Below are positions 7,834-15,781 of a stretch of 64,000 nucleotides of DNA, one piece after another; positions within the stretch are counted from its first letter, which is position 1; every line of letters starts with the position of its first letter. Both the position numbers and the translations under genes were made by a program. Source of the stretch: CAYTEH01 sp964436765 (GTDB lineage: Bacteria; Patescibacteriota; Gracilibacteria; Peribacterales; Peribacteraceae); assembly GCA_964436765.1 (NCBI GenBank), contig CAYTEH010000002.1:16494-80493 (forward strand). The letters run 5' to 3'. The notes beneath the pieces were generated by a model. That model made no database searches. It had not been told where the DNA came from and saw only the letters and a list, made by a program, of their open reading frames with translations.

Positions 7834-8193
7834 TCAGGCGACGACCGTCATTTTCACGTAGTACAGGCTCTTGCCTTCGTCGGTATCCAGGATGAACTTC
7901 GCGTCGAGCTGGGCCAGCTGCATGATGGTCTGGCACATTTTCATGAGCATGTGGGGCGGGAGGCCAACTCCTGCTTCCAGGCACGTGGCGCACAGGCCCG
8001 CGGCGTCCTTGGAGCGGATGAACTTGTCTCCGCGGTCCACGATGACGTTATAGAGGGATTCCTGGATGTTCAGGACGTACTTCTCCACGTACATTTCGAG
8101 ATCCTCCACTGGCAGGTCGTGCACTTCGGGGAGAGCCTCGATGATATCGAGGTCGCTGTGGATGGCGTGTGCGATGCAGGCGTCGATCGTCAT
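7834..8193 (-). CDS. Small acidic helical protein of unknown function
   Basis: A 119-aa protein with no family I recognise. It begins MTIDACIAHAIHSDLD after the leader CCCACCCCCTCTC; an upstream in-frame ATG at 8247 (MSGFVRN) would give 137 aa. The sequence is helical, with CATC in AAGLCATCLEAGVG as its only Cys pair. It is directly upstream of the caspase-like gene with a 14-bp gap, which suggests co-transcription and perhaps a regulator or partner. The alternative N terminus starts MSGF like the peptidase, which may reflect a duplicated start region. Confidence 0.6.
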   Translation of the reverse strand: MTIDACIAHAIHSDLDIIEALPEVHDLPVEDLEMYVEKYVLNIQESLYNVIVDRGDKFIRSKDAAGLCATCLEAGVGLPPHMLMKMCQTIMQLAQLDAKFILDTDEGKSLYYVKMTVVA

Positions 8194-8319
8194 GAGAGGG
8201 GGTGGGTATGGATGTTTGTTTTTGGTGTTCCGAACAAATCCAGACATGATAGCAAAAATAGGCGTTTTCCTCAAGCGGTTCTCCCCTGCCAATCACACGG
8301 AAATGCAGTTTTGTGCTAT

Positions 8320-8348
8320 TTGCTAATATATTAAAAATATTATATAAT
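8320..8348 (+). promoter_or_regulatory. Sigma70-type promoter, TTGCTA-17-TATAAT
   Basis: TTGCTA at 8320-8325 and TATAAT at 8343-8348 are separated by exactly 17 bp in an AT-rich gap. ACTATTAA follows the -10. It lies 36 bp before the gene at 8384. Similar TTGC-type promoters are at 10925 (minus) and 20883. Confidence 0.75.
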
Positions 8349-8383
8349 ACTATTAAATCATTTACACATTTCCACACACACAT

Positions 8384-8692
8384 ATGGTGAAAAGTGCACT
8401 GCCCGACGCTACTGATGACGTCCTTCACCGCCTTGAGGCGAAGAAAGTCGAGCTGGAACGCTCGGTTGAAGGTGCAGACCCTGCAATGAAGATCGTTGGG
8501 ATCGTCCGCAAGCAGATCAATACGCTGACGACCGCGGTGGACCAGTATCGCGCCACGCGCAACATCCATGACGATCGGGTGCAAAAGGGTGTAGCCCTTC
8601 TTCAGGCCGACCACGACCGGATAGATACGATCTGGCGCCGGGACAGGAACGACGGCGGACACCAGCATTTTGCGGCCAACAGTGCTGCCTGA
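8384..8692 (+). CDS. Small helical hypothetical protein
   Basis: A 102-aa protein with no signal peptide or membrane segment. It has a high content of charged residues and heptad-like hydrophobic spacing (VLHRLEAKKVELERSV, later VRKQINTLTTAVDQY), suggesting a helical coiled-coil protein. It has its own promoter (8320-8348) and a strong terminator (8714-8736), so it is a single-gene transcript that may be well expressed. No function is recognised. Confidence 0.75.
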   Translation: MVKSALPDATDDVLHRLEAKKVELERSVEGADPAMKIVGIVRKQINTLTTAVDQYRATRNIHDDRVQKGVALLQADHDRIDTIWRRDRNDGGHQHFAANSAA

Positions 8693-8713
8693 CGCGTCAT
8701 CACTTGGACGTCC

Positions 8714-8736
8714 AAAGGGCCGCAAGGCCCTTTTTT
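8714..8736 (+). terminator. Rho-independent terminator
   Basis: The stem AAAGGGCC / GGCCCTTT has a GCAA tetraloop and is followed by a T-run. It is 22 bp after the stop of the 102-aa gene. Confidence 0.9.
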
Positions 8737-8773
8737 ATAGCAAACATAGTTGGCCTGGTTTAGAGTTTTGCGG

Positions 8774-10705
8774 ATGGAAACCTCTCAGATGCCCTCTCTG
8801 CCCTCCTGGAAGACCGTGTTGATCGTGATCGGGGCATTTTTTGCCGCCACGCTGCTCGTGTACGGCCATTCCATCAAGGGCGAATTTGTCCGCTGGGACG
8901 ACGGCATGCTCGTGTACGAGAACCCCGCAATCCGCGAGATCAGCCCCCGGACGCTCACGCACATCTTCACCACCTACGATCCGGAACTCTACATCCCGCT
9001 TACATTCCTCAGCTATCAGATCGATTACCAGATCGGCGGCATTGGCGCGACGCAATACCACCTGACGAACTTCCTGCTCCATACCTTCAATGCAATCCTC
9101 GTGGCCTGGCTCGTGTTTTTGCTCAGTCGCAAGGGCTTCGTCGGCATCGTCTGCGGGGCGCTCTTCGCGCTGCATCCGCTCCATACCGAAGCCATCCAGT
9201 GGGTGAGTGCGCGGAAAGACCTCCTCTCGACGTTTTTCTTCCTGCTCTCCATCATCGGGTATATCTATTGGAAGGACCGCGATGACCGTCGCATCTACAT
9301 CTGGAGCCTCGTGGCCTTCACGCTCGGTCTCCTCTCCAAAGTGATGATCATCACGCTGCCGGTGATTTTGTTGCTGGTTGATTTTTTGGATGGACGATTC
9401 GTAGGGGCGATTCGCGAATCGCCCCTACGGAAGACATGGCCAATCCTGAAGGAAAAAATCCCGTATCTGATGCTCGCAGGAATATTCGGTATCATCGGCA
9501 TTTTCGGCAAAACGGGCGTGATCCAGTCTTCCACGTTCAGTGGGAAAATCCTCATGGCGTGCAAGAGCGCGGTCTTTTACCTGCAACAGATCTTCTTTCC
9601 CGTACATTTTTCGCTGCTGTACCCGTACGTGAAGCCCATCACGCTCGCCTCACCCGATTTTTACATTCCCGTTCTCACGCTCCTCATCCTCGCCGCCGCC
9701 GCGCTCTACTCGCTCAAGTGGACGCGCGTCGTCGCCTTCGGTCTCCTCTTTTATATCGTCACCGTCGCGCCCACATTCCTCAACTTTGCGAAGGGCGGCG
9801 AGATGGATGTGTATTTTGCATCGGATCGCTACGCGTACGTTCCCTCCATCGGTATTTTCTTCGCCGCCATATGGCTGCTCTATGAATTCGTCATCATGGG
9901 GCGCGCAAGCCAAAAGCAGACCAGGGAGATCATCGTCACGTGCATTGCCACGGTCATCCTCCTCGCATGTGCGGCGAAGGCGTACGCGCAGTCGATGGTG
10001 TGGAAGAATACCCAGGCGCTCTTCGAGAACGTCATCCGCTATTACCCGGAGTCGTCGCACGTCGCGCACAATAACCTGGGCAACGTGTACCGCCTGCAGG
10101 GCGATCTGACGAAGGCCGAGAGCGAGTACAAGCAGGCGATCGCCATCAAGCCGCATGCGAAGACCATCAGCAACTTAGGAGTCGTCTATCGCAGGCAGGG
10201 GAATTTGGGCGTAGCGCTCTCCACGTACGACGAGGCGCTGAAGGCCGATCCGAACAGCAAAGAGGCGCATTTGGGCCTGGGTCTCGTGCATATGACGGAG
10301 AAGAAGTTCGCCGACGCGGCTGCAGAGTTCCAGAAGGCCGTCACGATCGATCCGCTCTATGAAGAAGGCTTCACGAACCTGGGAGCCGCGTACGTGTCAC
10401 TTGGCCGTCTTCCAGAGGCTATCGAGCAGTACAGGAAGGCGCTTGCGATCAACGCCTTCTTCCCCGATGCGCACTACAACCTTGCTGTTGCGCTGGAGGA
10501 GACGGACGACGTGAACGGAGCCATCAAAGAATATGAAGAGACGGTGCGGCTGGTACCAACCGTGATTCCGGCGCGCATCAACCTGGGCATCCTGTACCAC
10601 GGGCAGGGGCGGGTGGAGGATGCGCGGAGGCAGTTTGAGGAGATCTTGAACATTGATCCTACGAATAAGGCGGCGAGGTCGGCGTTGAAGCAGATTGGAA
10701 AATAA
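8774..10705 (+). CDS. GT-C membrane glycosyltransferase with C-terminal TPR repeats
   Basis: A 643-aa protein. Residues 1-420 are a multi-pass GT-C region resembling TMTC/DUF1736 and PMT-like enzymes: an early loop with FVRWDDGMLVYENP (acidic pair after the first helix), then LHPLHTEAIQWVSARKD and many membrane helices. These enzymes use polyprenyl-phosphate sugars outside the membrane. About six TPR units follow (from HVAHNNLGNVYRLQGD to NLGILYHGQGRVEDA). The ATG at 8774 is preferred over a TTG at 8750. A 28-bp perfect palindrome (9401-9428) lies in frame and encodes VGAIRESPL. The gene stands alone between hairpins. Confidence 0.85.
   Translation: METSQMPSLPSWKTVLIVIGAFFAATLLVYGHSIKGEFVRWDDGMLVYENPAIREISPRTLTHIFTTYDPELYIPLTFLSYQIDYQIGGIGATQYHLTNFLLHTFNAILVAWLVFLLSRKGFVGIVCGALFALHPLHTEAIQWVSARKDLLSTFFFLLSIIGYIYWKDRDDRRIYIWSLVAFTLGLLSKVMIITLPVILLLVDFLDGRFVGAIRESPLRKTWPILKEKIPYLMLAGIFGIIGIFGKTGVIQSSTFSGKILMACKSAVFYLQQIFFPVHFSLLYPYVKPITLASPDFYIPVLTLLILAAAALYSLKWTRVVAFGLLFYIVTVAPTFLNFAKGGEMDVYFASDRYAYVPSIGIFFAAIWLLYEFVIMGRASQKQTREIIVTCIATVILLACAAKAYAQSMVWKNTQALFENVIRYYPESSHVAHNNLGNVYRLQGDLTKAESEYKQAIAIKPHAKTISNLGVVYRRQGNLGVALSTYDEALKADPNSKEAHLGLGLVHMTEKKFADAAAEFQKAVTIDPLYEEGFTNLGAAYVSLGRLPEAIEQYRKALAINAFFPDAHYNLAVALEETDDVNGAIKEYEETVRLVPTVIPARINLGILYHGQGRVEDARRQFEEILNIDPTNKAARSALKQIGK
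9401..9428. repeat. Perfect 28-bp palindrome inside the TPR/GT-C gene
   Basis: Each arm reads GTAGGGGCGATTCG and the two arms abut. It is in frame and adds no stop. Confidence 0.9.
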
Positions 10706-10724
10706 AAATGAAGATCGAAGGCTG

Positions 10725-10752
10725 AAGATCAAAGTTTTCGTTCTTTGATCTT
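10725..10752. terminator. Heptad-repeat foldback between convergent genes
   Basis: AAGATCAAAG (10725-10734) pairs with CTTTGATCTT (10743-10752). It lies between the stops of the TPR/GT-C gene and the 43-aa minus-strand gene, where a bidirectional terminator would be expected. The 5' side continues as period-7 units (GAAGATC, GAAGGCT). Confidence 0.5.
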
Positions 10753-10764
10753 TGATCTTGAAAT

Positions 10765-10896
10765 TTAGAACAAGATTGAGGCCGTGAGCTGGGGCATCGC
10801 CATGCCGGCGCTGAGGGCCGGGATGAGCAGGGCCATGAAGACGCCAAACAGGCTTTCTGCTGTCGTGAGCGTCCTCTGCAGGGAAACGGAGGCCAT
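10765..10896 (-). CDS. 43-aa hydrophobic peptide
   Basis: A short gene beginning MASVSLQRTLTTAESLFG, then a hydrophobic stretch GVFMALLIPALSAGMAMP long enough for one membrane helix. Support comes from a pyrimidine leader (TTTCCTCCTCCGTT) before the ATG at 10896 and a good promoter upstream (10925-10953). A longer frame extending to 11076 has no such support. The product could be a small membrane peptide. No family is recognised. Confidence 0.55.
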   Translation of the reverse strand: MASVSLQRTLTTAESLFGVFMALLIPALSAGMAMPQLTASILF

Positions 10897-10924
10897 AACG
10901 GAGGAGGAAATTGGTATTAATAGT

Positions 10925-10953
10925 ATTTTAACATATTTATGTAATATTTGCAA
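10925..10953 (-). promoter_or_regulatory. Promoter TTGCAA-17-TAAAAT (minus strand)
   Basis: On the minus strand TTGCAA (10953-10948) and TAAAAT (10930-10925) are 17 bp apart, followed by ACTATTAAT. The downstream sequence is nearly identical to that after the 8343 promoter. It drives the 43-aa gene. Confidence 0.65.
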
Positions 10954-11017
10954 ATTACGATTCAGTCCGTACAGACGCTTTTTCCTGCTTCGATGATTTG
11001 AGCCCGGTGCAGCATCA

Positions 11018-11067
11018 CCGCCACCCCTCGATACGCCCTTCGACGAGCTCAGGGCTACTCGGGATGG
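11018..11067. repeat. Family A dispersed repeat
   Basis: CCCCTCGATACGCCCTTCG ... CTCAGGGCTACTCGGGATGG lies in the 185-bp spacer upstream of the 43-aa gene's promoter. It belongs to the CTCGATACG/CTCGGGATGAC family. Confidence 0.7.
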
Positions 11068-11081
11068 CTTATGCAAGCACT

Positions 11082-11777
11082 TTATATAGATCCGCAGATA
11101 TTTGCTCCTGCTTGTACTAATTGTGCTCTGTGAAGCATCACCGCCATTTCGCCGCGCGTGAGCCCGTCGTCGGGACGGATGCGCAGTGTTTCTTTATTGC
11201 CGTTCAGGATGCAGCGTTCTGCGGCGGCGTACACCACGTAGGCGAACCAGTCGGTGTCGCTGACGTCGATGTACGGGCGTTCCAGGGTTTTGCGCTCCCA
11301 GCCGAAGATGCGCGCGAGGAGCGCGGCAGCCTGCGCGCGCGTGATGGGTGATTCGGGATGGACGCGGCACGGACGGGAGCCTCCTGCGGCGAGCGGAGTT
11401 GAACCGTAGCACTCGCGATCGCCGCGGACCCAGCCTTCTTTTGCCGACTCCTCGATGATCCCGTAGTACCATGCATCTTTTTTCACGTCATCGAAGCTGG
11501 GGAGCATCGGCGGCGTGCCTGGTTTGATGCCTGCAATCAACATCACAAGCTTGAGGAACTCGGCACGCTGTGCGGGTGCCGCCGGGAAATATTTCTGTTT
11601 GGACGCATCCAGAAAGCCATCGTGCCGAAGTGCGAGGACGCTTTCTTCGAACCAGGAGCCGGCGGGCACATCCTGATAGGTTGCCGGTTTCACCGATGCG
11701 CTGGATGAGGCTGACGCGGCCAGTACGGGCGTCGAGGTCAAAAAGAGTGAAAAGGCGAGGATCAGGGGGCGTTTCAT
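11082..11777 (-). CDS. Secreted SLH-domain protein
   Basis: A 231-aa protein with a clear Sec signal (MKRPLILAFSLFLTSTPVLAA, cleavage near residue 21). About three S-layer-homology-like units follow: YQDVPAGSWFEESVLALRHDGF, FDDVKKDAWYYGIIEESAKEGW and YIDVSDTDWFAYVVYAAAERCI, each followed by an ITRAQAAALLARIFG-type helix. SLH domains usually anchor proteins to cell-wall polymers, so it is probably a cell-surface protein. It is divergent from the aminotransferase gene with only 26 bp between starts. The last unit has a Cys. Confidence 0.85.
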   Translation of the reverse strand: MKRPLILAFSLFLTSTPVLAASASSSASVKPATYQDVPAGSWFEESVLALRHDGFLDASKQKYFPAAPAQRAEFLKLVMLIAGIKPGTPPMLPSFDDVKKDAWYYGIIEESAKEGWVRGDRECYGSTPLAAGGSRPCRVHPESPITRAQAAALLARIFGWERKTLERPYIDVSDTDWFAYVVYAAAERCILNGNKETLRIRPDDGLTRGEMAVMLHRAQLVQAGANICGSI

Positions 11778-11803
11778 GGCGGCGACTAGCGTATCATAGG
11801 GCC

Positions 11804-12610
11804 GTGCAATTCCCGTCCTTCTCCAAAAACGGTCAGGTGCTGCCGTTTGACCAGGCTGTGATTCCCTTCACGAACGTGGAGTATGCGTACGGGTTCGGTG
11901 CGTACGAGAACATCCGCGTGGCGCACGGAACATGTTTGTTTCTGGACGATCACGTGGAGAGATTGCTCAACTCGGCAACTATTATCAGTCTCGGCCATCC
12001 GTTCGACGCGACCTTGATCGCCCGGTGGACGCAGGAACTCGTCAGAGAACTCCCCGACGGCGTCTTCAATCTCAAGGTACTGCTGATCGGGGCGCGTGAG
12101 CCCGAACAGTGCCAGCTGATCATCCTGCCGCTCTCACCGTTGTTCCCCGAAAAGCGCGTCTACACCCAGGGCGCCGTCACCATCACGTTCGCGTATGAAC
12201 GCCTCTTCCCGCAGGCCAAAATCCTCAACATGTTCCCCAGCTACTACGCGTTCAAGAAAGCGAAAGAGGCAGGCGCGTACGATGCGCTTTTGATCAACCG
12301 TCGCGGATGCATTACTGAGGGGACGCGCACGAACTTCTTCGCCATCAAGGGAAAAACCATCCACTCGCCGCCGGCCGAAGAAGTACTGGAAGGCGTGACG
12401 CGGAAGCACGTCCTCGAGGTCGCGGCGAAGCACGGGTATCCGATCGAGCATCATGATCTGCCGCTCGCGTCGATCGGGGACTATGACGGCGCCTTCCTCA
12501 CGAGTACGGGAGTGAAGATCGTGCCCATCAAGAATATCGATGGGATGGAGTTTGGGATCCCGGAAGAGTTGAGGGGGTTGATGAGGCAGTTTGATGAGTT
12601 TGTGAAATAG
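11804..12610 (+). CDS. Class IV PLP aminotransferase
   Basis: A 268-aa cytoplasmic fold-type IV enzyme, the family of branched-chain aminotransferase, D-amino acid transaminase and aminodeoxychorismate lyase. Family landmarks are the early YAYGFGAYENIRV, the catalytic Lys in FKKAKEAGAYDALLI, ITEGTRTNFFAI (phosphate and cofactor binding) and FLTSTGVKIVPI near the end. I take the GTG at 11804 as the start because the open frame upstream runs antisense through the SLH gene. Substrate cannot be set from sequence; branched-chain amino acids are possible. Confidence 0.85.
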   Translation: MQFPSFSKNGQVLPFDQAVIPFTNVEYAYGFGAYENIRVAHGTCLFLDDHVERLLNSATIISLGHPFDATLIARWTQELVRELPDGVFNLKVLLIGAREPEQCQLIILPLSPLFPEKRVYTQGAVTITFAYERLFPQAKILNMFPSYYAFKKAKEAGAYDALLINRRGCITEGTRTNFFAIKGKTIHSPPAEEVLEGVTRKHVLEVAAKHGYPIEHHDLPLASIGDYDGAFLTSTGVKIVPIKNIDGMEFGIPEELRGLMRQFDEFVK

Positions 12611-12825
12611 TCCCTCGTACGAAAATGGCTCCGCCATTTTCTACTCGGGATGACAGGGATTTTTTATCAGCAAGCCTCGATACGCTCGTGCTTCGCACGA
12701 CCTACTCGGCTGCGCCGAGTGGAACCCTGCGGAGCGGGGTTCGTATCGAGGCGCTCTTTCACGTAAACGCTTTGTCATCCCGAGTAGCTCGTTGCGGAGT
12801 AACGAGCGTACGAGGGATGTACAAA
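12611..12825. repeat. Cluster of family A dispersed palindromes
   Basis: This gap of about 215 bp carries at least three nested foldbacks: CCTCGTACGAAAATGGC with GCCATTTTC (12616-12662), CCTCGATACG ... CGTATCGAGG with internal CTTCGCAC and CCCTGCGGAGCGGGG units (12672-12752), and TCATCCCGAGTAGCTCG ... ACGAGCGTACGAGGG (12776-12815). No gene is seen in it. Confidence 0.75.
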
Positions 12826-12853
12826 AAACGGGGACCATTCGGCCCCCGTTTCC
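12826..12853 (-). terminator. Rho-independent terminator of the DsbA-like gene
   Basis: Read on the minus strand, AAACGGGGG and CCCCGTTT enclose CCGAATGGT and are followed by a T-run. It lies downstream of the minus-strand gene ending at 12919. A short CTCTCCCCC/GGGGGAGAG foldback (12885-12905) precedes it. Confidence 0.75.
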
Positions 12854-12918
12854 ATTCTTTCATGTGAGAGATTCCTCGCTCGGTCTCTCCCCCGAAGGGG
12901 GAGAGAAGTAGAGGCAAT

Positions 12919-13686
12919 CTATTTCTTCAGAATCGCGTCGATCGCGCTGTCGAAGCTGGCCTGGGGCACTGCGCCCGAGATCATCTGCGAGGTCTTCGTG
13001 TCGTTATTGATGATGAAGCTGCCCGGGGTGCCGTTGACGCCCGCGGCGGAGCCCGCGTTCATCTGGTCCTGGACTTTCTTGGCGTGCTTGCCGCTGCTGA
13101 CGCAAGCGGTGAACTTGGCTTCATCCACGCCTGCAGCCTTGGCGAGAGGAGCGAGGTTGGCAAGGTCAGCTGCCTCGTAAACGGCATCGGTGAACTTCCA
13201 GAAAGCGTCGTTGCCACCCAGCTCAGCCACGCACTCGGACGATTCGGCCGCTTTCTGCGCGTTCGGGTGGAAACTCAGTGGGAAGTGGCGGTACACCCAG
13301 TTTACGTCATTGCCGTACTTGGCCATCACCGCTTTCATCGTCGGGTGGTGACGCTTGCAGAACGGACACTCGAAATCGGAGTACTCGACGATGGTCACTT
13401 TTGCGTTGGCGTTGCCGCGTACGTGGTCATCCTTGCTTACCGGCGGGACGGGACCGGACGGGGCTTCGGGGGTGGGAGCCGATGGCGTGGGCGTGGGAGC
13501 CTGCACGATCTGGGTACCGCCGCCACCGCCGGGGCTCATGCGGCCCAGGCTGTAGCCCGCGGCCATGCCTACGACGCCCAACGAGAGTGCGAGGCCGCCG
13601 ACGAGGCCCCAGAGGAATCCCGTCGTGACGGGGGAGGAAGAGGAGGGGTGGGAGGAGGCGTGCTCTTCCCAGCGCATTGCTGACAT
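12919..13686 (-). CDS. Membrane-anchored DsbA-like thiol oxidoreductase
   Basis: A 255-aa protein with one N-terminal membrane helix (about 23-47, GFLWGLVGGLALSLGVVG) and a Pro-rich linker (TPTPSAPTPEAPSGP). A DsbA/thioredoxin-fold domain follows with the active site CPFC in YSDFECPFCKRHH (about 107-110) and the cis-Pro loop NGTPGSF. It probably forms or isomerises disulfides in exported proteins. It is 45 bp downstream of the HMA-DsbD fusion on the same strand, consistent with one redox operon. A strong terminator follows. Confidence 0.9.
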   Translation of the reverse strand: MSAMRWEEHASSHPSSSSPVTTGFLWGLVGGLALSLGVVGMAAGYSLGRMSPGGGGGTQIVQAPTPTPSAPTPEAPSGPVPPVSKDDHVRGNANAKVTIVEYSDFECPFCKRHHPTMKAVMAKYGNDVNWVYRHFPLSFHPNAQKAAESSECVAELGGNDAFWKFTDAVYEAADLANLAPLAKAAGVDEAKFTACVSSGKHAKKVQDQMNAGSAAGVNGTPGSFIINNDTKTSQMISGAVPQASFDSAIDAILKK

Positions 13687-13731
13687 AACGGGAGAAAGAA
13701 AGAAGATAAAAAGATTGGAGATTCAAACAGG

Positions 13732-15090
13732 TCAGATGACGGTGAAGGATCCGCGCACCATGCCCATGGAACAACTGAAACCGAGCTGTCCCGGGCGGGG
13801 CGGGGTGAATTGTACCACGTTCATACCCCTGTGCATGGGCTGTGAAATATTCAGGCTGGGAATCACAAGAACGCTCGTGCAGCCCTCGGCCGCGTCGCCG
13901 TTGACGAGCCAGCGGACGGGAATTCCCGCGCGTACCGTGAGACGGCTGGGCTCATAGTAGCCGGGGCCGATGGTCATATTCACTTCCTGCACGCCGTTAT
14001 GCACCGGGGGCGCACCGGCCAAGACGGAGTTGTCGAAGACGGTCAAATCCACTCCCGAGAGGGTGAGGCCGCTCTGGATATTCCACAGGGCCAGCAGGAA
14101 GACGAGGGTTCCCGAAAAGCGGAGAAAGAGCCGTGACCACGAGCCGCGGGCCGTGGAAGAAATGGCGCTGAGGCCGATGAGGGACGGCAGTGTGCCGAGC
14201 GCGAAGAACGTCATGATGAGCGCGCCGTTGAGAAAGCTGTGCGACGCGAGCGCGGCGAACTGGAGGGTCTGCGTGAATCCGCAGGGCAGGAAGAACGTCA
14301 GGGCGCCGAGCGCCATGGGCGCGAGGGGATGGCGGCTGCGCGTGAGCCGGGCGATGGATTTTTGCAGGCGTTTCGGCGGCCGTATGGGGCAGCTTCCTTT
14401 GGGAATGATCTCGAGGATGACGAGGGCCATGTAGAGCATGACGATCGCGATGGCGATGCTCATATAGCCTGCCATGCGGGGTGTGAGCGTAATCGCCTGC
14501 CCCAGCAGTCCCGTGAGTCCTCCGAAGACGAAGTAACCCGCGATGCGGCCGGTGTTGAAGTGCAGGAGCGGCTTGGCCCGTTCCCAGGCTGTTTCCGATC
14601 CGTGCGTCTCGTTGTATGTGGCGGCCATTGCGAGGAGCAGCCCCCCGGTGACGGCAAGACAGCTGCTCGTGCCGGCGACAAGTCCGATGAGGAAGACTCC
14701 CCCAAGAGACGCCGCTTCCGTTGTGGACGTGGCGAAAGACACAAGGTTGAGCGTCGAGAGCACAGTGTATCCCGCGAAAATGAGCACGAGCATGGCGCCG
14801 ATCTCCAGCCATTTGCGGCCGCGCGCTCCGATGGTGGATATCGTCGGGATGGAGCCATCCATGATGGAATAGCCCGCTTCGGTAACCGTAGCGGTAATGA
14901 GCGCCTCGTCCGGGATCTTCCTGGCATCGGCCGTGAGCTTCGCTTCGCCCGTGCGCCAGTTGATGGTGGCGTCCAGTACGCCCGGCACTTCCATCAGCCG
15001 CTCTTCCAGGAGGAGCTCGCACGACCGGCAGGTCATGCCGCCGATGCGGATGTGCAGATAGCGTTTGCCGGTGGAATGGGAAGTCGACAT
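13732..15090 (-). CDS. Fusion: HMA domain, DsbD-like membrane domain, cupredoxin-like domain
   Basis: A 452-aa protein with three recognisable parts. Residues 10-75 form a heavy-metal-associated domain with the Cu-binding GMTCRSC. Residues 95-340 are a multi-pass SafE/DsbD_2-like region with Cys in GTSSCLAV and FFLPCGFTQ, the two positions that carry thiols in CcdA/DsbD. The C-terminal about 110 residues look like a cupredoxin, with late Cys, His and Met ligands (EGCTSV, PMHRGMN, FSCSMGMV). The fusion suggests movement of copper or electrons across the membrane. It lies between a secreted Cys protein and the DsbA-like gene. The cupredoxin call is the least certain part. Confidence 0.8.
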   Translation of the reverse strand: MSTSHSTGKRYLHIRIGGMTCRSCELLLEERLMEVPGVLDATINWRTGEAKLTADARKIPDEALITATVTEAGYSIMDGSIPTISTIGARGRKWLEIGAMLVLIFAGYTVLSTLNLVSFATSTTEAASLGGVFLIGLVAGTSSCLAVTGGLLLAMAATYNETHGSETAWERAKPLLHFNTGRIAGYFVFGGLTGLLGQAITLTPRMAGYMSIAIAIVMLYMALVILEIIPKGSCPIRPPKRLQKSIARLTRSRHPLAPMALGALTFFLPCGFTQTLQFAALASHSFLNGALIMTFFALGTLPSLIGLSAISSTARGSWSRLFLRFSGTLVFLLALWNIQSGLTLSGVDLTVFDNSVLAGAPPVHNGVQEVNMTIGPGYYEPSRLTVRAGIPVRWLVNGDAAEGCTSVLVIPSLNISQPMHRGMNVVQFTPPRPGQLGFSCSMGMVRGSFTVI

Positions 15091-15098
15091 ATGGGTAA

Positions 15099-15127
15099 GT
15101 GAAAAGTGGAAAGTGAAAAGAGAAAAG
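15099..15127. repeat. Period-7 A-rich repeat
   Basis: Four consecutive heptads, GTGAAAA, GTGGAAA, GTGAAAA and GAGAAAA, in the spacer between two minus-strand genes. The foldback TCCTGCAAAAAACAGGA follows at 15130. Confidence 0.7.
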
Positions 15128-15171
15128 TTTCCTGCAAAAAACAGGACGACTTCATCTCTCGCGATCCATAT

Positions 15172-15579
15172 TCATTCCCGGATGACGACAGCATCGATGC
15201 CCTGCGGTCTGGGCGGGGATTCGTTGGCGACGATGTCCGTATTGCAATCGGCGGGGATCCGGGAGATCTCGACGATGGGTGAGGGCAGGGTCGCAGGCTC
15301 CGTCGCCGTGGGCGCGTGCGATGCCGTCACAAGCGGCTCCGGCGTGCGCATCTTCAGGCAATGCCCGTCGGCGCAGCCGCCCTGCATGGATTCCTGCTGC
15401 CCGCTCGCGAAGCTCATCAGCTGCACCGAGACGCACACGACTCCTTCCTTGGGCGTCATCGCGACGATGTCCACGTTGGTACCCGCCGTTTCCTGCGCCA
15501 TGGCGGCCACGGGGGCGAAGCACAGCCCGCCGACGCTCACGTGCAGGGAAAATGCGGCGAGGAGCAGGAAGCGCTTCAT
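15172..15579 (-). CDS. Secreted Cys-containing protein, unknown function
   Basis: A 135-aa protein with a Sec signal (MKRFLLLAAFSLHVSVGGLC, A-rich cleavage region near AMAQE). The mature part has paired Cys and His in QGGCADGHCLKM and another Cys near the end (PADCNTD). It is the first gene of the minus-strand set that continues with the HMA-DsbD fusion and the DsbA-like protein, so it may be a substrate or metal carrier of that system. No family is recognised. Confidence 0.6.
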   Translation of the reverse strand: MKRFLLLAAFSLHVSVGGLCFAPVAAMAQETAGTNVDIVAMTPKEGVVCVSVQLMSFASGQQESMQGGCADGHCLKMRTPEPLVTASHAPTATEPATLPSPIVEISRIPADCNTDIVANESPPRPQGIDAVVIRE

Positions 15580-15679
15580 CTGGATGTATTATAGGTTTTT
15601 GGCAGCTGGAAGTCCACGGCGATACGCGTGGCGCAGCCCTTGCCAAAGTGATCTTTTCGAATCACAATAGGGCGCTTTC

Positions 15680-15760
15680 AGTTATAAGCCGCTGTAGCTC
15701 AGTGCCCAGCCCCGCGGAGCGGGGCGTGGTAGAAAAGCTACAGCTCGATCCATTTATAAC
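15680..15760 (+). other. Broken tRNA-Thr-like copy with hairpin insert
   Basis: Bases 15688-15704 repeat the first 17 bases of the intact tRNA 94 bp downstream (GCCGCTGTAGCTCAGTG). A 22-bp foldback of the CCCCGCGGAGCGGGG type (15705-15726) follows, then TGGTAGA, resuming the D-loop. The rest of the tRNA is absent. The whole forms a larger imperfect foldback, with outer arms GCTGTAGCT / AGCTACAGC and AGTTATAA / TTATAACT. It is best read as a tRNA relic disrupted by a dispersed repeat; a structured transcript is possible. Confidence 0.7.
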
Positions 15761-15781
15761 TCTGTACGACAAGTCATTCGG

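Noticed and set aside
15680..15760. T-box riboswitch
   Set aside because: The tRNA-like start is a direct copy of the tRNA itself and there is no specifier loop, T-box sequence or downstream amino acid gene.
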